17,548 nucleotides of DNA from an uncultured Prevotella sp. (lineage in GTDB: Bacteria > Bacteroidota > Bacteroidia > Bacteroidales > Bacteroidaceae), in NCBI GenBank assembly GCA_900542795.1, contig UQPD01000038.1, forward strand, positions 1 through 17,548. The letters run 5' to 3'. Shown one piece after another: positions 7,312-13,824 of the stretch. Under the pieces are notes generated by a model. It searched no databases. It had not been told where the DNA came from and saw nothing but the letters and a program-made list of their open reading frames with translations. The position numbers were made by a program, and so were the translations under genes. How positions within the stretch are numbered: the first letter of the stretch is position 1; every line of letters starts with the position of its first letter.

Positions 7312-7737
7312 TTATTCAGCAGCGTTTTCCTCTTCCTCGGCAGCGTCAACAAACTGGGTGTAACCACCATTAGCGAGGATGTTGTACCACTGAATGAGTT
7401 TACGAATGTCGCTATCGTGTACACGGTCGCGGTCGTAATCGGGTACTACACTTGCCATAAAGTCAGCAAGTTCTGCCTTGTCTGCCTTTTTATAGTCGAT
7501 AGCAGTAGCCTTACCACCTTCTTTGTCTGAAATAGCCTGGAAAATTTCCATCAAGGGCTTATCGTCCTCGTTGGTATACATGGATACATCGTTGAGCGAA
7601 GTTACACGATCGCGAACACCTGCGGGCATACGCTTTTTATCGGGAGATACGGTTTCAACAATGAGCATGCCACGACCCTGTGAAATCAAACGATAAAGAC
7701 CGGGCTTACCAGCAATAGCCAAAATTGTGTCTTGCAT
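7312..7737 (-). CDS. DUF5606 family protein
   Basis: This is a 141-residue cytoplasmic protein of a family that I recognise from Bacteroidetes genomes and whose function is unknown. The N-terminal block (ILAIAGKPGLYRLISQ, 5-20) and the following GMLIVETVSPDKKR and SLNDVSMYTNED segments are the conserved family core. The C-terminal third is mainly helical and charged and ends in a very acidic tail (AAEEEENAAE). No signal peptide, membrane segment or catalytic motif is seen. The gene is a single transcription unit: a -7 element at 7831-7838 gives a leader of about 90 nt, and a strong terminator follows at 7249-7280. It is divergent from the MATE gene across a 741-bp repeat-filled gap. Confidence 0.85.
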   Translation of the reverse strand: MQDTILAIAGKPGLYRLISQGRGMLIVETVSPDKKRMPAGVRDRVTSLNDVSMYTNEDDKPLMEIFQAISDKEGGKATAIDYKKADKAELADFMASVVPDYDRDRVHDSDIRKLIQWYNILANGGYTQFVDAAEEEENAAE

Positions 7738-7830
7738 TGTGTTTTAATCTTATTTTGTTGTATATTTTTTTGATACTTGTTACGACCTTGACGTACAATA
7801 CCTTACGCATGTACGTTTGCCTTGCATGTG

Positions 7831-7838
7831 CAAAGGTA
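7831..7838 (-). promoter_or_regulatory. -7 promoter element of the DUF5606 gene
   Basis: The minus strand reads TACCTTTG, a full match to TAnnTTTG. No convincing TTTG is seen at the -33 distance; a TTG closer in is too near. The roughly 90-nt leader contains a GTAC-rich region (near 7794 and 7811), with no clear regulatory fold. Confidence 0.5.
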
Positions 7839-7959
7839 ATTATTTTTTCAACATGAAGACTATTTAGCTGCGCATAAATACATTTTGGTTCATTTTTTCG
7901 AGTTATGCTAAGCACTGGCGCGAGAAATAGCATTCTTTCTGTAGCAAGCTATTCGTTTT

Positions 7960-8168
7960 TTTCGTCAAAAATGTTTTTTTTCGACATAAATGTCTTTGTT
8001 TTTTTCGTCAAAAATGTCCATCAATGAGCCATAAATGTTCATGAATTATAATTCTTGAATTCCCATAAATAAACCCCTTTCGGGGTTGGGCTGGCGCATG
8101 AAGCAATGTTTCGACATAAATGTTTTTGTTTTTTGGGGTCATAAATGTCCATCAATGAACCATAAATC
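7960..8168. repeat. AT-rich direct repeats in the divergent intergenic region
   Basis: Two direct copies of a unit of about 56 bp occur at 7981-8036 and 8111-8167. Both start TCGACATAAATGT and contain AAATGTCCATCAATGA followed by CCATAAAT. The left copy is preceded by shorter related pieces (CGTCAAAAATGT near 7965 and 8006), so the left part looks like a decayed tandem array with a unit of about 24 nt. The copies are interrupted at 8071-8103 by a piece of the structured repeat. No open reading frame is present in 7738-8478 apart from short chance ones. Confidence 0.65.
8071..8103 (-). repeat. Degenerate module of the structured repeat (P2 hairpin)
   Basis: The plus strand hairpin AACCCC-TTTC-GGGGTT (8072-8087) is followed by GGGCTGGCGCATGAA. 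This matches the P2-plus-flank module of copy 1 (129-160). On the minus strand the outer pair is A-T instead of C-G, and the loop reads GAAA instead of ATTC, so the stem is kept while the sequence changes. Confidence 0.55.
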
Positions 8169-8183
8169 AAAATCCTTTTTTTC

Positions 8184-8275
8184 CTGCATGATATTTCATT
8201 CAAATCTCATGCAGAACATTTTTGCGGATTTTGAACACCCTACCTAACGGGGTGAGGTTAGCGCATGAAACATTG
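8184..8275 (-). repeat. Degenerate P1 and P2 modules of the structured repeat, permuted
   Basis: A 13-bp stem with one mismatch (8184-8196 against 8202-8214, arms CTGCATGATATTT and AAATCTCATGCAG) corresponds to hairpin P1 of the full repeat. It is followed by the shared block GCGGATTTTGAAC (8224-8236). Next comes a P2-like segment GGGGTGAGGTTAGCGCATGAA (8249-8269, of which 20 bases are diagnostic). Compared with copies 1 and 2, the order of the two modules is swapped. That is what would be seen if the unit were cut from a tandem series. Confidence 0.55.
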
Positions 8276-8420
8276 ATGATTCAATCCTACAAGAAATGGT
8301 ATGTATGCTTTATGCCGAACTATGTGACTGATGAAGGCAAAATAATACGATAATTCAACATAAATAATTTTGAACATCGAGTTACCTGCTTAATATTTAA
8401 GGTATCTGCGCAGAAAAGCG

Positions 8421-8428
8421 TAATTTTG
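8421..8428 (+). promoter_or_regulatory. -7 promoter element of the MATE gene
   Basis: TAATTTTG is a full match to TAnnTTTG. The -33 region holds TTTA 21 nt upstream rather than TTTG, so the promoter is slightly off consensus. The leader would be about 45 nt. Confidence 0.55.
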
Positions 8429-8478
8429 CACGTTGAAAGAAGAAGGTAACACTTTCCTTCGAAGCAAAAACTACTCTT

Positions 8479-9843
8479 ATGTCACATACAATAAAAGCGA
8501 AGGTGGACATGCTTAATGGTCCGCTGTTTTTTAAGATATTGGTGTTTGCATTGCCCTTGGCAGCCAGCAGTCTGTTGCAACAATTATTCAACTCAGTCGA
8601 TGTGGCTGTGGTGGGACGTTTTGCCAGCAGTAAGGCATTGGCTGCTGTGGGAAGTAATGCTCCCGTAATTAGTTTGCTTATCAATTTGTTTGTGGGCATT
8701 TCAATGGGTGCTAATGTGGTTATCTCTAACCATTTAGGGCAAAGAGATGATGAAAGTACACGCCGTGCGGTGAGTACAGTATCGCTTGTGGCAATTATTA
8801 GTGGCTTCGTCTTGATGTGTTTGGGCATCGGAGTTTCACGTCCGATACTTGAAATGATGGATACGCCTGCCGATGTACTCGATATGGCCGTGCTATATTT
8901 GCGTATCTATTTTATAGGTATACCCTTCTTCTTAATCTTTAACTTTGGGGCTGCTATCTTGCGTAGTGTAGGCGATACCCGTCGTCCGCTCTATATACTT
9001 GTGGCTGCTGGCATTGTGAATACTTTGCTCAATTTATTCTTTGTAATCTGTTTGGGCATGGGTGTTGAGGGCGTTGCCATAGCTACTGCTATCGCGAATG
9101 TGCTGAGCGCAGCTTCTATTATTTGGCTTTTGCGGCGCGAACCCGGTCCGCTTCAGCTGCAGTTTAGTCACATGCGCATTTATAGCAAAGAGTTGAAGCG
9201 CATGTTGCAAATAGGTGTGCCTGCGGGATTGCAAGGAATGGTGTTTTCGGTATCGAATGTGGTGGTGCAGAGTGCTATCAATGGATATGGTTCAGCAGCT
9301 ATAGCAGGTTCAGCAGCTGCCGTAAACTTTGAGTATTATTGCTACTATATTATTGTGGCATGCAATGGTGCAGCCATATCGTTTATCGGACAGAACTATG
9401 GTGCAGGAAAGTACGACCGTGTGCGCCGCATCTATCGCATCTGTATGATGATGGGGTTTGTGGGTTGCTTCATAGCCAATGCGCTTTTCACTTATTTCGA
9501 TCACTTCTTTCTTAGTTTCTTTAGTCTCGACCCAGAGGTAATTCGTTATGGGGCTATTCGCATGGAAGGCGTGTTGCTCTTTCAGTTCCTTGCTTGTAGT
9601 TACGAAGTGAGTGGTTCAGCACTGCGTGGTATGGGCGAATCGATGTTACCTACTATTATTACGGTGTTTGGTACCTGTGTGTTGCGCATGATATGGGTGT
9701 TTGTGGTAGCTCCGCATTACACTGGGTTTGACCACCTTTTGCAAGTATATCCTCTTTCGTGGATACTTACGGGGGGAATGGTTTTTGTGGCTTACCATAT
9801 GCGCATGCGTAAACTCTGTCCGAAAGCTTTGACAACAAATTAA
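8479..9843 (+). CDS. MATE family multidrug/sodium efflux transporter
   Basis: This 454-residue inner-membrane antiporter of the MATE family exports drugs or other cationic compounds in exchange for Na+ or H+. The sequence has about twelve hydrophobic segments in two related halves. The first half starts PLFFKILVFALPLAASSLLQ and contains SVDVAVVGRF and GISMGANVVIS. The second half begins near GVPAGLQGMVFSVSNVVVQS. Both are the usual MatE repeat landmarks, and the length is normal. The ATG at 8479 lies about 45 nt past a -7 element. A second in-frame ATG ten codons later (8509) is possible, but the longer start keeps the usual short N-terminal tail. Substrate is not readable. The last codons and stop lie in a 35-bp tandem duplication (9823-9892). 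No regulator lies beside it. Confidence 0.93.
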   Translation: MSHTIKAKVDMLNGPLFFKILVFALPLAASSLLQQLFNSVDVAVVGRFASSKALAAVGSNAPVISLLINLFVGISMGANVVISNHLGQRDDESTRRAVSTVSLVAIISGFVLMCLGIGVSRPILEMMDTPADVLDMAVLYLRIYFIGIPFFLIFNFGAAILRSVGDTRRPLYILVAAGIVNTLLNLFFVICLGMGVEGVAIATAIANVLSAASIIWLLRREPGPLQLQFSHMRIYSKELKRMLQIGVPAGLQGMVFSVSNVVVQSAINGYGSAAIAGSAAAVNFEYYCYYIIVACNGAAISFIGQNYGAGKYDRVRRIYRICMMMGFVGCFIANALFTYFDHFFLSFFSLDPEVIRYGAIRMEGVLLFQFLACSYEVSGSALRGMGESMLPTIITVFGTCVLRMIWVFVVAPHYTGFDHLLQVYPLSWILTGGMVFVAYHMRMRKLCPKALTTN

Positions 9844-9892
9844 ACACAAGGATTTCTAAAGCTCAGGCAACAAATTAAACACAAGGATTTCC
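9823..9892 (+). repeat. 35-bp tandem duplication spanning the MATE stop codon
   Basis: Two adjacent 35-bp units start at 9823 and 9858, each beginning AAAGCT. A 24-bp core is identical in both (9833-9856 and 9868-9891). The first unit encodes the last residues and TAA of the MATE protein. The second lies in the 3' untranslated region and leaves the protein length unchanged. Confidence 0.85.
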
Positions 9893-9954
9893 TTTTATCT
9901 TTTTCTATCGGTTGTGCTTTCATTTTTCTTAATACTCATTTTATAAGCAGAAGT

Positions 9955-9986
9955 TTTGCGTAATTGATGGAAAAAAGTTAATTTTG
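9955..9986 (+). promoter_or_regulatory. Bacteroidetes-type promoter of the acyl-CoA ligase operon
   Basis: TTTG (9955-9958) is followed after exactly 20 nt by TAATTTTG (9979-9986), a complete match to the -33/-7 consensus. The leader to the ATG at 10105 is about 110 nt. No gene end with a terminator separates it from the rest of the run to 15324, so it likely drives all five genes. Confidence 0.75.
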
Positions 9987-10104
9987 CGAAGGAGAAACTT
10001 TTTTCCTCCCTTTCCTCAAAGAAAATGCTTTGTTGTCAGCATAACTACAATTATCCTGTGTTGGCACGTTATATGGCATTTCCTTTACCAAAAACCTGCA
10101 TATT

Positions 10105-11955
10105 ATGCAAAACAACTGTCACCTTTCAAAGCTCATTCTTGAGCAAGCTAAGAAGTACGGCGATCGTGCCGCACTTAGTTACCGCGACTATACGCTTAAT
10201 AAGTGGATTCCTATTTCGTGGAAACAGTTTGCCATGAATGTTAAGAAAGTTTCCTTAGCACTGCTTCGTCTTGGAGTGCAGGTGCAGGAAAACATTGCTA
10301 TATTTTCGCAAAATAAGCCCGAAACACATTTTGTAGACTTCGGTGCTTATGGTATTCGTGCTGTAACGATACCTTTTTATGCTACGAGTAGTGCAGCGCA
10401 GATAACTTATATGCTCAACGATGCACAAATTCGTTTTCTCTTTGTGGGCGAACAACCACAATATGACACGGCTTTTAGCGTAATTTCTGTGGCACGTTCG
10501 CTCGAACGTATCATCATCTTTGATCGTTCGGTAAAGAAGAATCCTAACGACCATCTTTCGGTTTATTTGGATGACTTTTTGAATGAACAGTTGGCTGATG
10601 GCGTGAGCGATGATTTGCTTAATGAATATAAAAAGCGTTTGGCTGATGCCAATGACGAAGATTTGTGCAATATTCTCTATACCAGTGGAACGACTGGTCA
10701 AAGCAAGGGTGTGATGCTGACTTATGGCATGTATCGTGAGGGCTTCCGCGTGAACGATGCTGTGTTGCCACTTAGTGAGAATGATGTGTTCCTCAACTTC
10801 TTGCCTTATACACATATTTTTGAACGTGCATGGTGCTACTTAGGTCTTACAGAGGGTGCTTTGCAATGTGTGAATTTGCGTCCAGCTGATGTGCAACGCT
10901 CTATGCAGGAGGTTCACCCCACTTGTATGTGTGCTGTGCCTCGTTTCTGGGAAAAGGTTTATCAAGCTGTGCTTGAAAAAATGGAGAATGGAACGTTTAT
11001 GGAGCGCAAACTCATTCGCGAAGCTCTTGAAGTGGGCAAACGTTATTGGGTTAACTATAAGGCAAAATGCAAAAACGCGCCCATGGGCTTGGCTTTACAG
11101 TATAAGCTCTACGATAAAACCATTATTCGCCTTTTGCGCAAGACGCTCGGTTTGGAGCGTGCCAACTTCTTCCCAACAGCTGGTGCTGCCGTGTCGCCTG
11201 AGGTGGAGATGTTTGCACATGCTGCAGGCATTAACATGGTAGTTGGCTATGGCTTAACTGAAAGTCTTGCTACCGTGTCGTGTGATATTCCTGGTAAACC
11301 CGTTTCGTTAGGCTCTGTGGGTCGCTTAATTGACAAAATGGAAATAAAGTTTGGCGAGAACAATGAAATTTTGCTTCGTGGCAAAACTATTACGCCAGGC
11401 TATTACAAAAAAGACAGTCAGACCAAAGAGGCTATTGACGAAGACGGATGGTTCCATACGGGGGATGCTGGTTATATGAAGAACGGCGAACTCTATTTGC
11501 GTGAGCGCATCAAGGACCTTTTTAAAACATCGAATGGCAAGTACATTGCTCCGCAGATGATAGAGTCGAAATTGGTGCTCGATCGCTACTTTGACCAAGC
11601 AGTGATTGTGGCTGATAAGCGTAAGTTTGTGAGTGCGCTCATCGTACCCAGCTATCAGTTGCTTGAACAATATGCTCGCGAACATGGCATAGCTTTTGCT
11701 AATCGCGAGGAACTTTGTAAAAGCCCCGAAATCATTCAGTTCTATACAGAGCGAATTGAAACCTTGCAGCAAGACTTGGCACATTACGAGCAAATAAAAC
11801 GTTTTGTGCTGTTGCCTCACCCCTTCACAATGGACAATGGCGAACTGACCAATACGTTAAAGGTGCGCCGTCGTGTAGTTTACGAGCATTATGCCGAAAC
11901 AATTGAGCAAATTTATGCCGAAGCTGAGGCTGCTGCAGCTCAACATCAACAGTAA
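10105..11955 (+). CDS. Long-chain acyl-CoA ligase (AMP-binding)
   Basis: This 616-residue enzyme should activate long-chain fatty acids to acyl-CoA through an acyl-adenylate, probably at the inner face of the membrane. Motifs of the adenylate-forming superfamily are in order: YTSGTTGQSKGV (192-203, phosphate loop), YGLTE (382-386, aromatic/adenine site), GWFHTGD (448-454, ribose-binding Asp454) and the hinge and C-terminal region around RIKDLFKTSNGKYIAP (catalytic-lysine region, K474/K479). The length and insert pattern fit the FadD15-like long-chain branch rather than short-chain acetyl-CoA synthetase. The alanine/glutamate-rich tail (AEAEAAAAQHQQ) is unremarkable. It is the first gene of the run and is followed by prfB after 29 bp. 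Chain-length preference is unknown. Confidence 0.92.
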   Translation: MQNNCHLSKLILEQAKKYGDRAALSYRDYTLNKWIPISWKQFAMNVKKVSLALLRLGVQVQENIAIFSQNKPETHFVDFGAYGIRAVTIPFYATSSAAQITYMLNDAQIRFLFVGEQPQYDTAFSVISVARSLERIIIFDRSVKKNPNDHLSVYLDDFLNEQLADGVSDDLLNEYKKRLADANDEDLCNILYTSGTTGQSKGVMLTYGMYREGFRVNDAVLPLSENDVFLNFLPYTHIFERAWCYLGLTEGALQCVNLRPADVQRSMQEVHPTCMCAVPRFWEKVYQAVLEKMENGTFMERKLIREALEVGKRYWVNYKAKCKNAPMGLALQYKLYDKTIIRLLRKTLGLERANFFPTAGAAVSPEVEMFAHAAGINMVVGYGLTESLATVSCDIPGKPVSLGSVGRLIDKMEIKFGENNEILLRGKTITPGYYKKDSQTKEAIDEDGWFHTGDAGYMKNGELYLRERIKDLFKTSNGKYIAPQMIESKLVLDRYFDQAVIVADKRKFVSALIVPSYQLLEQYAREHGIAFANREELCKSPEIIQFYTERIETLQQDLAHYEQIKRFVLLPHPFTMDNGELTNTLKVRRRVVYEHYAETIEQIYAEAEAAAAQHQQ

Positions 11956-11984
11956 TTTAAATAAACACAATAGCAAAATAATAT

Positions 11985-13103
11985 ATGATCACTTCCGACC
12001 AACTGAAGGATGCCCAAGACCGTGTAGAAGCGCTGCACCGCTATCTTGACATTGATGCCAAAGTTATGCAACTCGAAGAAGAGCAACTGCGTACGCAAGA
12101 TCCTGGTTTCTGGGATGATGCCAAACGTGCTGAGGAACAAATGAAGAAGGTAAAGGGCATCGAAAAGTGGATTGAAGGATATAAAAACGTAAAAACACTT
12201 GTCGACGAATTGGAACTTGCCTTCGACTTCTATAAGGAGGAGATGGTAACTGAAGAGGAAGTGGACGATAACTATAGCAAGTGTATCACTGCTATCGAGG
12301 AATTGGAATTGCGCAACATGCTCCGCCAAGAGGAGGACCAAATGGCTTGCGTGCTCAAAATTAACTCGGGTGCAGGTGGTACTGAAAGTCAAGACTGGGC
12401 TTCGATGTTGATGCGTATGTACATGCGTTATGCCGAGTCGCACGACTATAAGTGTACTATTTCGCATTTGCAAGAGGGTGACGAAGCTGGTATTAAAACC
12501 GTTACAATGGAGATTGAGGGCGACTCGGCTTATGGTTACCTTAAGAGCGAAAATGGTGTGCATCGCCTTGTGCGTGTTTCGCCTTACAATGCTCAGGGAA
12601 AGCGCATGACGTCGTTTGCATCTGTCTTTGTTACTCCTTTGGTTGACGACACCATTGAAGTGTATGTTGATCCCTCAAAGATTTCATGGGACCTCTTCCG
12701 TTCAGGTGGTGCAGGTGGTCAAAACGTTAATAAGGTGGAAACGGGTGTACGTCTTCGTTACCAATATACTGACCCCGATACTGGCGAGACTGAAGAAATT
12801 CTCATTGAGAACACAGAAAGCCGTAAGCAGCTTGAGAATCGTGAAAATGCCATGCGTCTTCTTCGTTCACAGCTCTACGATCGTGCCTTGCAAAAGCGTA
12901 AGGCAGAACAAGCTAAGATTGAAGCTGGCAAGAAGAAGATTGAGTGGGGTAGTCAAATTCGCAGCTATGTCTTTGATGACCGCCGTGTAAAAGACCACCG
13001 CACAGGTTTCCAAACAAGTGATGTTAACGGTGTGATGGATGGTAAAATTGATGGCTTTATCAAGGCTTACCTCATGGAGTTCTCAGAGAACGGCGACGAG
13101 TAA
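11985..13103 (+). CDS. prfB: Peptide chain release factor 2
   Basis: This 372-residue RF2 recognises UGA and UAA stop codons and triggers peptide release on the ribosome. The helical N-terminal domain is followed by the GGTESQDWASML segment, the codon-recognition region (VSPYNAQGKRMTSF) and the catalytic GGQ (244-246) with Gln246, normally methylated by PrmC. The recognition tripeptide reads SPY where E. coli has SPF. The programmed +1 frameshift of many prfB genes is absent. Where E. coli has TAT CTT TGA C, this gene has TAT CTT GAC (residues 21-23, YLD), one T fewer, so it reads straight through. It sits between the acyl-CoA ligase (29 bp) and a small membrane protein (29 bp). Confidence 0.97.
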   Translation: MITSDQLKDAQDRVEALHRYLDIDAKVMQLEEEQLRTQDPGFWDDAKRAEEQMKKVKGIEKWIEGYKNVKTLVDELELAFDFYKEEMVTEEEVDDNYSKCITAIEELELRNMLRQEEDQMACVLKINSGAGGTESQDWASMLMRMYMRYAESHDYKCTISHLQEGDEAGIKTVTMEIEGDSAYGYLKSENGVHRLVRVSPYNAQGKRMTSFASVFVTPLVDDTIEVYVDPSKISWDLFRSGGAGGQNVNKVETGVRLRYQYTDPDTGETEEILIENTESRKQLENRENAMRLLRSQLYDRALQKRKAEQAKIEAGKKKIEWGSQIRSYVFDDRRVKDHRTGFQTSDVNGVMDGKIDGFIKAYLMEFSENGDE

Positions 13104-13132
13104 TTTATAATAACCCTCAAAATTAAAATATC

Positions 13133-13279
13133 ATGAAGAAGGATAAACGCAATTTAAGAAAAAAGGCTGTAGAAGCCATGCAACAGCGTCAAGCTAATAA
13201 AGTGGTAGGTGGCATTGTCATTGTACTTGCTTTGATTTTAGGTTTGGGTATGCTGGCTTATTACCTCCTTTCAGTGTAA
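13133..13279 (+). CDS. Small single-pass membrane protein, 48 residues
   Basis: The frame starts at ATG 13133 and reads MKKDKRNLRKKAVEAMQQ, a basic helical head. One hydrophobic helix follows (VVGGIVIVLALILGLGMLAYYL, about 24-45), with the tail LLSV and a TAA stop. The positive head and single membrane segment suggest an inner-membrane protein with its N-terminus in the cytoplasm. Gaps of 29 bp to prfB and 20 bp to the CYTH gene, with the same strand and no terminator, support a real gene in the run. I do not recognise a family. It is not a signal peptide of the next gene, because a stop intervenes. Confidence 0.65.
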   Translation: MKKDKRNLRKKAVEAMQQRQANKVVGGIVIVLALILGLGMLAYYLLSV

Positions 13280-13299
13280 ATCAAAAACTCTTTCAAGTT

Positions 13300-13773
13300 T
13301 TGGCACTCGAAATAGAACGTAAATTTCTTGTGGAGGGTGATTATAAATCGCTCTCCACTTCACATAGCCACATCATGCAAGGTTACATTTGCAGTGGACG
13401 TGGCCGTACGGTGCGTGTGCGTCTTCGTGATGAACGTGGTTATCTTACCATTAAAGGTCCTTCGCGTAATGGGGGACTTTCGCGCTACGAGTTTGAAAAA
13501 GAAATAACCAAGGATGAAGCACTTTCGCTTATGACACTTTGCGAACCTGGCATCATCGATAAGGTGCGTTGGCTCGTTCCGATGGGTGCGCATACTTACG
13601 AGGTGGATGAATTCTTTGGCGACAATGCTGGTCTTGTGGTTGCTGAAGTAGAATTGGGTAGTGAAGATGAGGCTTATGAGCGTGCTCCCTTCCTCGGTCA
13701 AGAGGTTACAGGCGACCGCAAATACTATAACTCTTCACTTCGCACTTATCCCTATAAGGATTGGGAGAAGTAA
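13300..13773 (+). CDS. CYTH domain protein (triphosphate tunnel enzyme)
   Basis: This 157-residue protein is a single CYTH domain. The signature ExExK is at E4, E6 and K8 (LEIERKFLV). Later strands carry the alternating basic and acidic residues that line the tunnel (RTVRVRLRD, YLTIKGPS, RYEFEKEI, YEVDEFFGD, VVAEVELGSEDE). Stand-alone bacterial members of this size hydrolyse inorganic tripolyphosphate or nucleoside triphosphates with a divalent metal. Adenylate cyclase activity belongs to other branches and is less likely. The start is TTG at 13300: no ATG lies in frame nearby, and the family motif begins within four residues of it. It lies 20 bp after the small membrane protein and 51 bp before the CotH gene. 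Biological substrate unknown. Confidence 0.9.
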   Translation: MALEIERKFLVEGDYKSLSTSHSHIMQGYICSGRGRTVRVRLRDERGYLTIKGPSRNGGLSRYEFEKEITKDEALSLMTLCEPGIIDKVRWLVPMGAHTYEVDEFFGDNAGLVVAEVELGSEDEAYERAPFLGQEVTGDRKYYNSSLRTYPYKDWEK

Positions 13774-13824
13774 GAACTACTGCTTGCTAACATAACACAA
13801 AAAACACTTTTGCGAAACACTCTT

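Noticed and set aside
7960..8168. Possible CRISPR array
   Set aside because: The repeats are AT-rich, unequal in length and spacing, and lack unique spacers of constant size; no cas gene is present.
10061..10076. Sigma-54-like TTGGCACG before the acyl-CoA ligase
   Set aside because: The -24 half matches, but the -12 half reads ATGG instead of TTGC and its GC is out of register. A full housekeeping promoter lies at 9955-9986.
13810..13824. TTG at 13810 as the start of the CotH gene
   Set aside because: ATG 13825 gives a standard signal peptide beginning MKKN; the five extra residues add nothing.
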